Assembly (NCBI RefSeq): GCF_030316885.1
Contig: NZ_JASZYQ010000002.1
Coordinates: 814,001 to 878,000, forward strand
Source: Variovorax jilinensis
GTDB taxonomy: Bacteria > Pseudomonadota > Gammaproteobacteria > Burkholderiales > Burkholderiaceae_C
Reading direction: 5' to 3'
DNA: 64,000 bases
Positions 47,609 to 61,851 of the stretch are shown piece by piece. The first letter of the stretch is position 1. The number at the start of each line of letters is the position of its first letter. The notes under the pieces are model-generated. The model was given only the letters and a program-made list of their open reading frames with translations, did not search any database and was not told the DNA's origin. The position numbers and the translations under genes were made by a program.

Positions 47609-48133
47609 ATGGCCCTCTATGAACTCGACGGCGTGGCGCCGCAACTGGCCGCCGGCGCCTGGGTGGCAGACAGTGCGCAAGTCATCGGCAGCGTGGTGCT
47701 GGCCGAGAACGCCAGCATCTGGTTCGGCGCCGTGCTGCGCGGCGATACCGAGGTGATGACCGTCGGCCGCAACAGCAACGTGCAGGATCTTTCGGTGCTG
47801 CATGCCGACCACGGCTGCCCGCTGACCATCGGCGAGAACGTCACGGTGGGCCACCAGGTGATGCTGCACGGCTGCACCATCGGCGACAACTCGCTGATCG
47901 GCATCCAGGCGGTGGTCTTGAATAACGCCAGGATCGGCCGCAACTCGATCGTTGGCGCCGGCAGTGTCGTGACCGAGGGCAAGGTGTTTCCCGACAACTC
48001 GCTCATCTTCGGCTCGCCGGCCAAGGTGGTGCGCACGCTCGACGACGAGGATGCCGCCAAGCTGCGGCTGAGCGCCGAGCACTACGTCGAGAACGCCCGT
48101 CGCTATGCGAAGGGCCTGAAGAAGATTGCCTGA
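47609..48133 (+). CDS. Gamma-class carbonic anhydrase-like protein
   Basis: The 174-residue protein is a left-handed parallel beta helix of hexapeptide repeats. Zinc ligands fit the His residues of VLHADHG and [18 protein letters not shown] and [11 protein letters not shown] are gamma-CA hallmarks. Bacterial homologues (YrdA, PaaY-like) act as carbonic anhydrases or thioesterases; the activity here is not proven. GGAGA lies 12 bases before the ATG. The Hsp33 gene follows 34 bp later in the same direction. Confidence 0.9.
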   Translation: MALYELDGVAPQLAAGAWVADSAQVIGSVVLAENASIWFGAVLRGDTEVMTVGRNSNVQDLSVLHADHGCPLTIGENVTVGHQVMLHGCTIGDNSLIGIQAVVLNNARIGRNSIVGAGSVVTEGKVFPDNSLIFGSPAKVVRTLDDEDAAKLRLSAEHYVENARRYAKGLKKIA

Positions 48134-48167
48134 GAGGGCGAAAGAAACCCGAGAGAGCGAGTTCCCT

Positions 48168-49166
48168 TTGAGCGAGTTGCACAAGTTCCTGTTCGACGGC
48201 GTGCCGGTGCGCGGCATGATCGTGCGCCTGACGGATTCCTGGCAGGAAATCCTGGCCCGGCGCGCCTCCAACACCGCCACTGGCGCCTACCCGGCGCCGG
48301 TGGCCGAGCTGCTGGGCGAAATGACGGCCGCCGCCACGCTGATGCAGGCCAACATCAAGTTCAACGGCGCGGTGATCCTGCAGATCTTTGGTGACGGCCC
48401 GGTCAAGATCGCGGTTGCCGAGACCAAGCCCGACCTGAGCCTGCGCGCGACCGCCAAGGTGGTGGGCGAGCTGCCCGCCGGCGCCACGCTGCCCGAGATG
48501 GTCAACGTCGGCAACAAGGGCCGCTGCGCGATCACGCTCGACCCCAAGGACAAGCTGCCGGGCAGCACGCCCTATCAAGGCGTGGTGCCGCTGTTCGGCG
48601 ACCGTGGCGAGAAGCTCGAGAAGCTCAGCGACGTGCTGCAGCACTACATGCTGCAAAGCGAACAGCTCGACACCACGCTGGTGCTCGCGGCCGATGACAA
48701 GGTGGCGGCGGGCCTGCTGATCCAGCGGCTGCCGGTCAAGGGAGAGGGCAACCTCGAGGGCAGCTCGGGCAGCGACCGCGAGCCGGCGGGCGAGGACCAG
48801 ATCGGCCGCAACGAGGACTACAACCGGATCTCGATCCTGGCCTCGAGCCTGACCCGCGACGAACTGCTCACGCTCGACGTCGACACCATCCTGCGGCGCC
48901 TGTTCTGGGAAGAGAAGCTGCTGCGCTTCGAGCCCCAGGCCGGCCTGCTCGGCCCGCACTTTGCCTGCACCTGCGGGCGCGAGAGGGTGGCGGCCATGAT
49001 CCGCGGCCTCGGCCCCGAAGAGGCCGAGAGCATCCTTGCCGAACGCGGCGACATCGAGGTCGGCTGCGACTTCTGCGGCAAGCAGTACCGCTTCGACGCG
49101 GTCGATGCGGCGCAGATCTTCAGGCCGCCCGGCGACCAGATGCCCGGCAGCGCGGTGGTCCAGTAG
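48168..49166 (+). CDS. hslO: Redox-regulated chaperone Hsp33
   Basis: The 332-residue holdase chaperone is activated by oxidation. The zinc-binding Cys residues are in [10 protein letters not shown] and CDFCGKQY, with 31 residues between the pairs, as expected. [12 protein letters not shown] and [11 protein letters not shown] are conserved core motifs. I use the TTG at 48168 because it gives the family N-terminus (SELHKFLF) and a GAGAGAG lies upstream; a TTG at 48126, in frame and overlapping the carbonic anhydrase stop, would add 14 residues. Confidence 0.92.
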   Translation: MSELHKFLFDGVPVRGMIVRLTDSWQEILARRASNTATGAYPAPVAELLGEMTAAATLMQANIKFNGAVILQIFGDGPVKIAVAETKPDLSLRATAKVVGELPAGATLPEMVNVGNKGRCAITLDPKDKLPGSTPYQGVVPLFGDRGEKLEKLSDVLQHYMLQSEQLDTTLVLAADDKVAAGLLIQRLPVKGEGNLEGSSGSDREPAGEDQIGRNEDYNRISILASSLTRDELLTLDVDTILRRLFWEEKLLRFEPQAGLLGPHFACTCGRERVAAMIRGLGPEEAESILAERGDIEVGCDFCGKQYRFDAVDAAQIFRPPGDQMPGSAVVQ

Positions 49167-49264
49167 CGCCGCTGCGGCAGTCGGCCGCCGCCGCCGCTAG
49201 ACTCGATGCCGAACTCGCCCTGCGGGGCGTCCCTTTCGCTGGTCAGAATAGGCGAGCAGCCCCC

Positions 49265-52200
49265 ATGGCAGAGTCCCGGTCCCGACGGTCGTTGAAGCAG
49301 GCATCGCGCGTGTCGCCGCCATCGCGCGATCCGTTCGCGCTGCTGGTCGACGAAGTGGTCGAACTCTCGGGCGCCCGGCGCGTGCTGCTGGTGCTGCTCG
49401 ATGCCGCCACCGAGCACATGCGCGTCGCAGCGCAGGCACTGCCGGCCGGCGAAGCGGCCGCCGAGTTGCTGACGGCCATCACGCCCTGGCTGGCCGAAGC
49501 GCGGCGAACCCGGCGTGCCCGCCTGCGCCATGGACCCGAAGGTGTCGATGCGAAGTCGCAGCGCTCCTGCATCGTGGCGCCGCTGATCGCCGGGGGCCGT
49601 GTGCTCGGCTTTCTCTACGCCGACGTCGAAGGCCGGCACGGTCGCTTCGAGGCGCCCGAGCGACGCCTGCTCGCGCAGTTCGCCGATCGGGCAGCGGAGA
49701 TGGCGCATGCCCGGCGCACGCCCGAAGCACTCGAGCGCGAACTGGCCCGGCGCGCGCATGAGCTCACCATCATCCAAAGCATCCAGCAGGGCATGGCGGC
49801 CGGCCTCGGCTTCCAGGCGGTGGTCAAGCTGGCGGGCGACAAGCTGCGCGAGGTCCTGCACTCGGGCAACGTCAGCATCGTGTGGTGGGACGACAAGACC
49901 GACAGGCTGCAGGCGCTCTACCGCTACGAGCACGACCGGCCGCTGCCGCTGCCGCCGGCGCGCCCGCGCGGCATCGAGGGACCGGTGGAGAACATCCTGC
50001 GCACGCGCGAGATCGGCCTCGCCAACACGCGCGAGGAGCAGACCCGTGCCGGCCTGCGACCGGCGCCCGGCACCGACTGGGCGCATTCGATCGTCGCGGT
50101 GCCGATCATCGGCAGCCGCCGCGTGCTGGGCGTCATCGGCCTGCAGGACCACGAGCGCGAATACGCCTTCGGCGCCCACGAGATCGGCCTGATCCAGACC
50201 GTCGCTGCGAGCATGGGACTGGCGCTCGAGAACGCACGCCTGTTCGACGAGACCCAGCGCCGTGCGCGCGAATCGGCCGCGCTGTCGGAAGTGGGCCGCG
50301 ACCTGTCGGGCTCGCTCGACATGCCGACCGTGCTGGACCGCATCGCGCGCCATGCGCGTGATCTGCTGGAGGCCGGCACCAGCGCCATCTTCCGACCCGA
50401 GCCCGGCGGCAAGAGCTTTCGCGCGCTGGTGGCCGTCGGCGACGCTGCCGATGCGATGAGGTGCAGCCTGGTGCAAAGCGGCGTCGGCGTCATCGGGCGG
50501 CTGCTCGAAGGCGGGAAACCAGCGCTGATCAACGACGCCGAGGGCGACGAGCGCCTGATGCTGGTGCCCCTGATGGCCGGCAACGAGGTGCGCGGCGCCA
50601 TGGCAGTCTGGCGTCAGGGCGGCCAGCCCTTCGAGGCGCGCGAGCTCGAGTTCCTGGTCGGGCTCTCGCACCACGCCACGGTCGCCTTGCACAACGCCCA
50701 TCTCTTCGACGAGACCCGCGAGGCGCTCGCGCACCAGACCGCGGCGGCCGAGGTGCTGCAGGTGATCGGCAGCTCGGTGGCCGATCCAGGGCCGGTATTC
50801 GACAAGATACTCGAATGCTGCGACCACCTGTTCGACGTCACCTCGGTCGGATTGCTGATGGTCGACGAGCAGGGGCGGCTGGCGCTCACGCGCTGGATGC
50901 TGTCGTCCAGCGGCCGCGCGGAGGTCGGTTGGCAACGCGCCGAGGAGCTCGCGCCGCTGATGACGGCCCGCGAGCCGGTGCCGCTGGCCGGCACCCCGGT
51001 CGAAAGATCTTTTCGCACCGGCGAGCTGATGGAATATCCCGACGTGCTGGCCGATCCCGCCGCGCCGCCGACCCTGCGGCGCAATGCCCAGTTGCTGGGC
51101 AGCAGTTTCGCCAGCCTGGCGGCGCCGCTGATCTGGGAAGGACGAGGCATCGGCGTGCTGAGCATGCAGCGCAGCGAGGTCGGCCCCTTCCGGCCGCGCG
51201 AGCGTGCGCTGCTCAAGACCTTTGCGGGGCAGGCCGTCATCGCGATCCGGAACGCGCAGCTCTTCAACGAGACCCGTGAGGCGCTCGAGCAGCAGACGGC
51301 CACGGCCGAGGTGCTGCAGGTCATCAGCGGTTCGATGGAGGACGCGCAGCCCGTGTTCGACAAGATCCTCGACAGCTGCCAGCGCCTGTTCTCCGGCAAC
51401 CAGCTCGGCATCTCGCTGGTCCGCGAGGACGGCCTGGTGCACCTGGCGGCCCATCGCGGCCCGGCGCGCGAGGCGCTCGAGCGCTTCTATCCGCGGCCGC
51501 AGATCGACCGCGCGCGGCTCGGACCGAAGTTCGCGCAGGCCGACGTGATCCACGTGCCCGATGCGCTGGCAGAGCCCGATCTGCCCTATTTCCTGCGCGA
51601 GATCGCCAAGCACACCGGCAACTACGCGATCATGATCGCCCCGCTGATGTGGGAACGCCGGAACATCGGTTCGATCCACGTCACGCGCGATGGCGCCGGC
51701 GGCTTCGATGCCAACGAGATCAAGTTGCTGAAGACCTTCGCCGACCAGGCCGTGATCGCGATCCAGAACGCGGCGCTGTTCAGGCAGACCCAGGAGGCGC
51801 GCGCCTCGGCCGAGTCGGCCAACGAGGCCAAGAGCGCCTTCCTCGCCACCATGAGCCACGAGATCCGCACGCCGATGAATGCGGTGATAGGCATGAGCGG
51901 CCTGCTGCTGGACACGCCGCTCGATATCGAGCAGCAGGATTACGTGGCGACCATCCGTGACTCGGGCGATGCGCTGCTGTCGATCATCAACGACATCCTC
52001 GACTACTCGAAGATCGAGGCCGGGCGCATGGACATCGAGTCGCATCCGCTCGACCTGCGCGATTGCGTGGAATCGGCGCTCGACCTGGTCGGCGCCCGCG
52101 CCACCGAGAAATCGCTCGACACCGCTTATGTGTTCGAGGGCGAGGTGCCGGCCGCGATCAGCGGCGACCTCGCGCGGCTGCGGCAGATCCTGCTGAACCT

Positions 52201-53383
52201 GCTGAGCAATGCCGTGAAGTTCACCGAGCGCGGCGAGGTGGTGCTGACCGTCTCCGCGCAGCCCGCTGGTGCCGGCCGGGTCGCGCTGACCTTCGCGGTG
52301 CGCGACACCGGCATCGGCCTTACGCCGCAGGGCATGGGCCGGCTGTTCCAGTCCTTCTCGCAGGCCGACTCGAGCACTACGCGCAAGTACGGCGGCACCG
52401 GCCTCGGCCTGGCGATCAGCAAGCGGCTGGCCGGGCTGATGGGCGGACGCATGTGGGCCGAGAGCGAAGGTCTCGGCCACGGCTCGACCTTCCTCTTCAC
52501 GATCGAGGCGCCGCTCGCGCAGCTGCCGCCGAACCGCCGCCGCGACCTCGTCGGCGTGCAGGCCGCGATGCAGGGCCGGCGGATTCTGATCGTCGACGAC
52601 AACGCGACCAACCGCCGGCTGCTGGCGCTGCAGACCGCCAAATGGGGAATGGAATCACGTGCCACCGAATCGCCGGCCGAGGCGCTGCGCTGGCTGGCCG
52701 AGGGCGAGCGCTTCGATCTCGCGATCCTCGACATGAACATGCCCGAGATGGACGGCGTCGAGCTTGCGCGCCGCATCGTCGCGGCCGGCCATGCCGCGCT
52801 GCCGCTGGTGCTATTCAGCTCGGTGGGCCGGCGCGAGACCGGCGACGACGCGGCGCTGTTCAAGGCGCACCTGTCCAAACCGATCCGGCAATCGAACTTG
52901 TTCGACACGCTGGTCGGCCTGGTCTCCCACGACGCCGCTTCGAAGCCGGCGACAGCCGCCCCCGCGCCCAGGCCGCAGATCGATCCGACGATGGGCGCGC
53001 GCCATCCGCTGCGCATCCTGCTGGCCGAGGACAACGCGGTGAACCAGAAGCTCGCGCTGCGCCTGCTGCAGCAGATGGGCTATCGCGCCGACCTCGCCTC
53101 CAACGGTGTCGAGGCCGTGGCGTCGGTGCAGCGGCAGGCTTACGACGTGGTGCTGATGGACGTCCAGATGCCCGAGCTCGACGGCCTCGATGCCACCCGG
53201 CAGATCGTGGCCGCGCTGCCCGCGCCGCAGCGCCCGCGCATCGTCGCGATGACCGCCAACGCGATGCAGGGCGATCGCGAGATGTGCATCGAGGCCGGCA
53301 TGGACGACTACCTGACCAAGCCGATCCGGGTCGATCGCCTGGTGGAGGCACTGAACGACGTGCCCGCACGAAAGGACCGATGA
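49265..53383 (+). CDS. Hybrid sensor histidine kinase with five GAF domains and two receiver domains
   Basis: The 1372-residue cytoplasmic protein has no membrane segments. From N to C: GAF-like domains at about 20-145, 170-330, 345-480, 495-665 and 680-850, the HisKA domain (phosphorylated His865 in [10 protein letters not shown]), HATPase (Asn982 in [13 protein letters not shown], then DTGIGL and GTGLGLAI), receiver 1 (Asp1156 in [12 protein letters not shown]) and receiver 2 (Asp1299 in [12 protein letters not shown]). The last three GAF domains carry similar linkers (FDETREAL or [20 protein letters not shown]), so they arose by internal duplication. It probably senses small cytoplasmic ligands. 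The Hpt gene starts 2 bases after its stop. Confidence 0.92.
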   Translation: MAESRSRRSLKQASRVSPPSRDPFALLVDEVVELSGARRVLLVLLDAATEHMRVAAQALPAGEAAAELLTAITPWLAEARRTRRARLRHGPEGVDAKSQRSCIVAPLIAGGRVLGFLYADVEGRHGRFEAPERRLLAQFADRAAEMAHARRTPEALERELARRAHELTIIQSIQQGMAAGLGFQAVVKLAGDKLREVLHSGNVSIVWWDDKTDRLQALYRYEHDRPLPLPPARPRGIEGPVENILRTREIGLANTREEQTRAGLRPAPGTDWAHSIVAVPIIGSRRVLGVIGLQDHEREYAFGAHEIGLIQTVAASMGLALENARLFDETQRRARESAALSEVGRDLSGSLDMPTVLDRIARHARDLLEAGTSAIFRPEPGGKSFRALVAVGDAADAMRCSLVQSGVGVIGRLLEGGKPALINDAEGDERLMLVPLMAGNEVRGAMAVWRQGGQPFEARELEFLVGLSHHATVALHNAHLFDETREALAHQTAAAEVLQVIGSSVADPGPVFDKILECCDHLFDVTSVGLLMVDEQGRLALTRWMLSSSGRAEVGWQRAEELAPLMTAREPVPLAGTPVERSFRTGELMEYPDVLADPAAPPTLRRNAQLLGSSFASLAAPLIWEGRGIGVLSMQRSEVGPFRPRERALLKTFAGQAVIAIRNAQLFNETREALEQQTATAEVLQVISGSMEDAQPVFDKILDSCQRLFSGNQLGISLVREDGLVHLAAHRGPAREALERFYPRPQIDRARLGPKFAQADVIHVPDALAEPDLPYFLREIAKHTGNYAIMIAPLMWERRNIGSIHVTRDGAGGFDANEIKLLKTFADQAVIAIQNAALFRQTQEARASAESANEAKSAFLATMSHEIRTPMNAVIGMSGLLLDTPLDIEQQDYVATIRDSGDALLSIINDILDYSKIEAGRMDIESHPLDLRDCVESALDLVGARATEKSLDTAYVFEGEVPAAISGDLARLRQILLNLLSNAVKFTERGEVVLTVSAQPAGAGRVALTFAVRDTGIGLTPQGMGRLFQSFSQADSSTTRKYGGTGLGLAISKRLAGLMGGRMWAESEGLGHGSTFLFTIEAPLAQLPPNRRRDLVGVQAAMQGRRILIVDDNATNRRLLALQTAKWGMESRATESPAEALRWLAEGERFDLAILDMNMPEMDGVELARRIVAAGHAALPLVLFSSVGRRETGDDAALFKAHLSKPIRQSNLFDTLVGLVSHDAASKPATAAPAPRPQIDPTMGARHPLRILLAEDNAVNQKLALRLLQQMGYRADLASNGVEAVASVQRQAYDVVLMDVQMPELDGLDATRQIVAALPAPQRPRIVAMTANAMQGDREMCIEAGMDDYLTKPIRVDRLVEALNDVPARKDR

Positions 53384-53384
53384 A

Positions 53385-53726
53385 ATGAGCGATTCGACCA
53401 TTGACCGTGCGAGCTTCGAGGAACTGCGCGAGACGGCCGGGACCGACTTCGTGAAGGAGCTGGTGCAGACCTTCCTCGAAGAGGCGCCCGTGATCCTCAG
53501 GGAACTGCGCGAGGCCTTCGCCGCCGGCCAGGCCGACGACTTCCGGCGTGCCGCGCATTCGCTGAAGTCGAACGGGCTGACCTTCGGCGCGCTGCAGCTG
53601 GGCGCCATGGCGCGCGATCTCGAGCTCGGCGGTCTCGCGGCCACCACCTCGGCCGCGCCGATCGATGCGCTCGCGCAGGAATACGAGAAGGTCGCTGCCG
53701 CGCTCACCGGGCTCTGTCATGAGTGA
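53385..53726 (+). CDS. Histidine phosphotransfer (Hpt) protein
   Basis: The 113-residue four-helix protein relays phosphate between receiver domains. The phosphorylated His58 lies in RRAAHSLKSNGLTFGA, the classical HxxKG-like Hpt motif (Lys at +3, here with Ser-Asn following). It starts one base after the kinase stop (TGAA ATG) and overlaps the next gene by 8 bases, so all three are one operon. It should take phosphate from receiver 2 of the kinase and pass it to the receiver-cyclase. Confidence 0.92.
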   Translation: MSDSTIDRASFEELRETAGTDFVKELVQTFLEEAPVILRELREAFAAGQADDFRRAAHSLKSNGLTFGALQLGAMARDLELGGLAATTSAAPIDALAQEYEKVAAALTGLCHE

Positions 53727-54777
53727 TCTGCGCCATGCCTCGGCCCGGCTCCTCGTGGTGGACGACAACAAGGTCAACCGCCTGCTGCTGACGCGCAGCC
53801 TCGAACTCCAGGGGCACGAGGTCGGCTCGGCCGAGAACGGCCGCATTGCCCTCGAGCTGCTGCGCGGGGATGCCTTCGACCTCATGCTGCTCGACATGGA
53901 GATGCCGGAGATGGACGGCTTCCAGGTGCTGGAGGAACTCGCGCGCGACCCCAAGCTGCGCGACCTGCCGGTGATCGTGACCTCGTCGCTGGAAGGCGTG
54001 GCCAACATCGCGCGCTGCATCGAGCTCGGTGCCGAGGACTACCTGCAGAAGCCGGTCAACGCGGTGCTGCTCAAGGCGCGCATCGGTGCCAGCCTCGAGA
54101 AGAAGCGGCTGCGCGACCAGCAAAAGGAGATGGTGCGCCGCTTCGCCACCTCGGAAGTCGCACAGGACCTGCAGCAGTCGGGCTTCGCGCTCGGCGGCCG
54201 GCGGGTGCAGGGCACCGTGATGTTCTGCGACATCCGCAGCTTCACCACCCTGGTGGAGTCGCAGCCGCCCGAAGAGACCATCGAGCTTTTGAACGCCTAC
54301 TACGCGTTGATGTTCGAGGCCATCAACAACGAGGGCGGCGTGGTCAACCAGATGATCGGCGACGGCCTCATGGCCATCTTCGGCGCGCCGCTGCCGCTCG
54401 CCGACCACGGCGCCTCCGCGGTGCGTGCGGCGCTCGAGATGGTCGACATGGTCGAGCTGCTGAACGCCGAGCGCGCCGCCGTGGGCAAGTCGGCGATCCG
54501 CATCGGCGTGGGGGTCGCGACCGGCGAGATGGTGGCCGGCTACACCGGCACCCAGCAGCGGGCCACCTACACCTGCATCGGCGACACGGTGAATCTCGCG
54601 GCGCGGCTCGAATCGCACACCAAGGAGGCGCAGCGCACGATCCTGATCGATGCCGCCACCGAGGCCGCGCTCGCGGGTCGCATGACGGTGGAGTCGCTCG
54701 GCGATGCCGCGATCCGCGGCAAGGCGCTGCCGGTGCCGATCTGGGCGGTCACGGGGCCGCGGTCGAAAAGCGGCTGA
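53719..54777 (+). CDS. Receiver-class III adenylyl cyclase (phosphorelay output)
   Basis: The 352-residue protein has an N-terminal receiver (residues 8-125, phospho-acceptor Asp59 in LMLLDMEMPEMDG, Lys in LQKPVNAVLL), a short helical linker and a class III nucleotide cyclase domain (about 160-345). Metal-binding Asp171 (FCDIRSF) and Asp215 (GDGLMAIFG) are present. The segment TCIGDTVNLAARLE holds the transition-state Asn and Arg; Thr in the purine-reading position points to an adenylyl cyclase of the IIIb type. Product is probably cAMP, made when the receiver is phosphorylated. The 3' end overlaps the convergent next gene by 29 bases. Confidence 0.9.
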   Translation: MSDLRHASARLLVVDDNKVNRLLLTRSLELQGHEVGSAENGRIALELLRGDAFDLMLLDMEMPEMDGFQVLEELARDPKLRDLPVIVTSSLEGVANIARCIELGAEDYLQKPVNAVLLKARIGASLEKKRLRDQQKEMVRRFATSEVAQDLQQSGFALGGRRVQGTVMFCDIRSFTTLVESQPPEETIELLNAYYALMFEAINNEGGVVNQMIGDGLMAIFGAPLPLADHGASAVRAALEMVDMVELLNAERAAVGKSAIRIGVGVATGEMVAGYTGTQQRATYTCIGDTVNLAARLESHTKEAQRTILIDAATEAALAGRMTVESLGDAAIRGKALPVPIWAVTGPRSKSG

Positions 54778-55720
54778 AGTGCAGGTCGGGCGCGCTGGTG
54801 TTGTGCCGTGAAGGCAGCGAACGGCCGAATCGCAGTTCGTCGGCCTCGAGCGTGGTGACGTCGTCGAGCGCAAGCGTGCGCCTCGCGGCCGAAGGCGCGG
54901 CACGGAATCCCACTTCGGCGACATCCGCGTTGTCCGCGCTCACGAACATGGATCGCAGCACCGCGAACGGCCGATCGGGCCGCGAAGGCGGCTGCAGTGT
55001 CACATCGAGCGCGGTGCGCTTGCGGCTGACCTCGACCACCTTCACCTGCGCCGTGCCGCCATCGGCGAAGCGCAGCGCGAAGGCCAGCGGCGCGAGCGTG
55101 ACTTCGATCGCGGCGATGTTCACGAGCGGCCGGCCCGCATGCTCCACCGGACCGAGCAGGAACGACGAGCCGTACACGCCGTCGCCGAAGCGCGCGAGCG
55201 GCAGCGGCTTGGCGCGCCAGTAGCCGTCGGCCGGATACACCACCAGTGCCTCCAGCGGCTTCCTTGCGCCGGGCTGCCGGGCGAACACCTGCAGCAGGTG
55301 GATGTCGTCCTCGGTCCGCGTGCCCAGCGTGACCGGCACGCGGTTCGGCCGCCAGAAGCTCGGCAGCGTGATGCCGACTATCAGCCAGCGGCGGTCGTCG
55401 TGCAGCACCACGCGGCGCGGCACGAAGGCGTGGCTCGGATCGGTGGGATGCGCGCCGCCGTCGAAGTTGCAGTTCGAGAAGTCGGGTGCCGTGGTGTCGG
55501 CGGCGACGGCCGCGAGGTAGGGCGGCTGCAGCGCCTCGACGCGAAAGCGCGCGATGCCGCGGCCGCTCAGTGCCATCGAGACGTTGTCCTCTTCGGCGCA
55601 GGCGGTCGTGCGGCTCTGGTTGTCGAGCGTCACGCTTGCCGGCGCGGCTGCGACGTCGAGGGCGCCCACCCAGGCCGCCGCGCAGGCGAGGGCAATGCGC
55701 AGCGCCCTGGCCGTGCTCAT
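54749..55720 (-). CDS. Exported protein of unknown function
   Basis: With the ATG at 55720 the product is 323 aa. A signal peptide (MSTARALRIALACAAAW to LDVAAA, about 26 residues) precedes a periplasmic protein with beta-sandwich-like spacing and one or two Cys pairs (TTACAEED, FSNCNFDG). Sequence of the last third, around LALDDVTTLEADELRFG, looks like a small beta domain. I do not recognise a family. The start codon overlaps the stop of the upstream gene (ATGA), so both are co-expressed. Confidence 0.72.
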   Translation of the reverse strand: MSTARALRIALACAAAWVGALDVAAAPASVTLDNQSRTTACAEEDNVSMALSGRGIARFRVEALQPPYLAAVAADTTAPDFSNCNFDGGAHPTDPSHAFVPRRVVLHDDRRWLIVGITLPSFWRPNRVPVTLGTRTEDDIHLLQVFARQPGARKPLEALVVYPADGYWRAKPLPLARFGDGVYGSSFLLGPVEHAGRPLVNIAAIEVTLAPLAFALRFADGGTAQVKVVEVSRKRTALDVTLQPPSRPDRPFAVLRSMFVSADNADVAEVGFRAAPSAARRTLALDDVTTLEADELRFGRSLPSRHNTSAPDLHFSRFSTAAP

Positions 55721-56205
55721 GGTGAAGCCGATGTGCGCTCCGCCCGCTGCCGCAGCAGGTCGGTGAAGAGCCGGTGTTCGCAGGAGGGTTCGGAGCAGCG
55801 CTCGCATTCGGGCAGGGCCGCCATGCGAGGCCGGACCGGCACTTCGGCGTCGAGGCCCAGCGCGCGCAGCGCATGGACGAGCCGATCGGGCCCCTTGCCG
55901 TGCAGCACTGCGAACGGCAGCCGGGCCGACGCCAGCGCGGCGCGCAGCCGGTGATCGAGATCGGCCGCCTGCCGGTGCGACGATGCCTGTGCGTCGGCGC
56001 CTTCGAAGGCGTCTGGATCGACGGCCACGAGCAGGAAGAAGGCCGACCCGTTCGATGCCGTCGCCGGCAGCGCTGCCTCGTCGGCGACGACGATGCGATG
56101 ACCGGGCAGCCGCACCGCGAGCGCGTCGGCCAGTTCGGCGGTCGATGCGGGCACGGCGCCGAGCAGGACGATCGTCCGGGTGGCGGGGAGCGGGGAGGGC
56201 GTCAT
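55717..56205 (-). CDS. Small protein with C-terminal cysteine cluster, function unknown
   Basis: With the ATG at 56205 the product is 162 aa. The first 110 residues look like an alternating beta-alpha fold (TIVLLGAVPASTAELADALA). The C-terminus has a Cys/His cluster, CERCSEPSCEH (about residues 136-146), that could bind a metal or cluster. The longer open frame (to 56298) would overlap ftsB strongly and is not chosen. It is coupled to the exported protein downstream by an ATGA overlap. No family recognised. Confidence 0.65.
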   Translation of the reverse strand: MTPSPLPATRTIVLLGAVPASTAELADALAVRLPGHRIVVADEAALPATASNGSAFFLLVAVDPDAFEGADAQASSHRQAADLDHRLRAALASARLPFAVLHGKGPDRLVHALRALGLDAEVPVRPRMAALPECERCSEPSCEHRLFTDLLRQRAERTSASP

Positions 56206-56236
56206 GCGAACGGCAGGCCCGAAGATGAGGCGAGCC

Positions 56237-56512
56237 TCAGCGCGTGATCTGCACGAACACTTCGTTGGGCTTGACCATGCCGAGTTCCTGGCGGGCACGT
56301 TCCTCGACCATCTCGAGGCCTTCCTTGAGGTCGTTGACCTCGGAGCTCAGGCGCTCGTTGACGATCGCGGCCTTGGCATTGGCGTCCTTCTGGGTCGCCA
56401 GCTTCTCCTGCAGCTGCGCCACCTCGCGCACGCTCCCGCGCCCGGTCCAGAGCTGCCACTGGAGCACCAGCAGCAACAGGACCAGGACGATCGGGACGAT
56501 GCGTGAGCGCAT
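56237..56512 (-). CDS. ftsB: Cell division protein FtsB
   Basis: The 91-residue protein has a single N-terminal membrane helix (IVPIVLVLLLLVLQWQLW, residues 5-22), a periplasmic coiled coil (about 30-70) and a short C-terminal globular part. It joins FtsL and FtsQ in the divisome. The position directly after eno matches the enolase-ftsB pairing of most beta- and gammaproteobacteria. Confidence 0.93.
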   Translation of the reverse strand: MRSRIVPIVLVLLLLVLQWQLWTGRGSVREVAQLQEKLATQKDANAKAAIVNERLSSEVNDLKEGLEMVEERARQELGMVKPNEVFVQITR

Positions 56513-56533
56513 GGCGCCGGATCTGCGTGAGGA

Positions 56534-57829
<1,296 letters not shown>

Positions 57830-57859
57830 TCAATGACGGTAATCAAACTCGTTCGACGA

Positions 57860-57877
57860 CGGTCATGCGCATGACCG
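57860..57877. repeat. Perfect 18-bp palindrome between kdsA and eno
   Basis: CGGTCAT-GCGC-ATGACCG is perfectly self-complementary over 18 bases and lies 42 bp upstream of the eno start and 9 bp after the kdsA stop (both minus strand). It could be a protein-binding site or a 7-bp RNA hairpin with a GCGC loop; no T run follows, so it is not a standard terminator. Confidence 0.8.
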
Positions 57878-57886
57878 CGGCGTTGC

Positions 57887-58744
<858 letters not shown>

Positions 58745-58823
58745 GCGACCCCCATGCTTGCCACTTCGTGTGCTGCGCTGCCCCCCGAGGGGGCCTTCGC
58801 GCCTTGGAGCGGTCCGGCGGCGC
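58745..58823. repeat. Dispersed GC-rich intergenic repeat, copy 2
   Basis: The sequence between pyrG and kdsA contains CCCCCATGCT, CGTGTGCTGCG and GCCCCCCGAGGGGGC, then GGTCCGGCGGCG, parallel to copy 1 at 8931-9049. The CCCCC/GGGGG hairpin is shared. It lies in the pyrG-kdsA operon, so it is unlikely to be a full terminator; an effect on mRNA stability or partial termination is possible. Confidence 0.55.
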
Positions 58824-60581
<1,758 letters not shown>

Positions 60582-60594
60582 TTAAACTCCGGCG

Positions 60595-61851
60595 ATGCAA
60601 CAAGAACTTGCCGGCAAACACATCCTCCTCGGGCTCACGGGAGGCATCGCCTGCTACAAGTCGGCCGAGCTGTGCCGGCTGCTCGTGAAGGCCGGCGCCA
60701 CGGTGCAGGTCGTGATGACCGAAGCCGCCGCGCAGTTCATCACGCCGGTCACGATGCAGGCGCTGTCGGGGCGGCCGGTCTACGGCTCGCAATGGGATGC
60801 GCGCGAACCCAACAACATGCCGCACATCAACCTGAGCCGCGAGGCCGATGCGATCCTGCTGGCGCCGGCCAGCGCCGACTTCATTGCCCGACTGGTGCAG
60901 GGCCGCTCCGACGAACTGCTGAGCCTGCTGTGCCTGGCGCGGCCGGCCGAGCGCGTGCCGCTGCTGATCGCGCCCGCCATGAATCGCGAGATGTGGATCC
61001 ATCCGGCCACGCAGCGCAACCTGCGCCAGGTCGATGCCGACGGCGCGCGCGTGCTCGGCGTCGGCAACGGCTGGCAGGCCTGCGGCGAGACCGGCGACGG
61101 CCGCATGCTCGAGGCCGAACAGCTGCTCGAGGAAGTGATCGCCGAATTCCAGCCCAAGCTGCTGGCCGGGCAGCAGGTGGTGGTGACGGCCGGACCGACC
61201 TTCGAGGCGCTCGACCCGATTCGCGGCATCACCAATCATTCGTCGGGAAAGATGGGCTTCGCGATCGCACGCGCGGCCCGCGATGCCGGCGCCGAGGTCA
61301 CGCTGGTGGCCGGTCCCGTGCATCTGCCGACGCCGCGCGGCGTGCGCCGCATCGACGTGCTGTCGGCTCGCGACATGCACCAGGCCACGCTGCAGGCCGC
61401 TGCGTCGGCGTCGGTCTTTGTCGCCACCGCCGCGGTGGCCGACTGGCGCCCCGCCGCGCACAGCGACCACAAGATCAAGAAGGACGGCAGCGGCAAGCCG
61501 CCGGTGCTCGAGTTCGTCGAGAACGACGACATCCTGCTTGCCGTGGCCCAGGGCGCGCGCGCCAGGGGCGGCGAGTTGTTCTGCGTCGGCTTCGCGGCCG
61601 AGAGCGAGAACCTCGCGGCCCACGCCAAGGCCAAGCGCGAACGCAAGGGCATTCCACTTCTGGTCGGCAACATCGGGCCGCTGACCTTCGGCCAGGACGA
61701 CAACAGCCTGCTGCTGGTCGACGCCGACGGCGTGCGCGAACTGCCGCGGGCGCCGAAGCTCACGCTGGCGCGCGACCTGGTGGCGGAGATCGCTGCCCGG
61801 CTGCCGGCGTTCCGCAACAACAAGATTTCCCCTACAGGTAGCAAGAATTGA
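60595..61851 (+). CDS. coaBC: Bifunctional phosphopantothenoylcysteine decarboxylase/phosphopantothenate-cysteine ligase CoaBC
   Basis: The 418-residue flavoprotein makes two steps of coenzyme A synthesis. The CoaC half (about 1-195) has [11 protein letters not shown], the catalytic His in [10 protein letters not shown] and the Cys in [15 protein letters not shown]. The CoaB half follows with [23 protein letters not shown] (quoted up to position about 220) and the AAVADW motif. Its stop overlaps the dut TTG start (TTGA). Confidence 0.96.
   Translation: MQQELAGKHILLGLTGGIACYKSAELCRLLVKAGATVQVVMTEAAAQFITPVTMQALSGRPVYGSQWDAREPNNMPHINLSREADAILLAPASADFIARLVQGRSDELLSLLCLARPAERVPLLIAPAMNREMWIHPATQRNLRQVDADGARVLGVGNGWQACGETGDGRMLEAEQLLEEVIAEFQPKLLAGQQVVVTAGPTFEALDPIRGITNHSSGKMGFAIARAARDAGAEVTLVAGPVHLPTPRGVRRIDVLSARDMHQATLQAAASASVFVATAAVADWRPAAHSDHKIKKDGSGKPPVLEFVENDDILLAVAQGARARGGELFCVGFAAESENLAAHAKAKRERKGIPLLVGNIGPLTFGQDDNSLLLVDADGVRELPRAPKLTLARDLVAEIAARLPAFRNNKISPTGSKN

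Noticed and set aside
48818..52480. Open frame of over 1200 codons antisense to the hybrid kinase
   Set aside because: High-GC genes often leave the antisense frame open. Its product is low-complexity, rich in Ala, Arg, Gly and His, with no recognisable domain, while the sense strand encodes an intact multidomain kinase.
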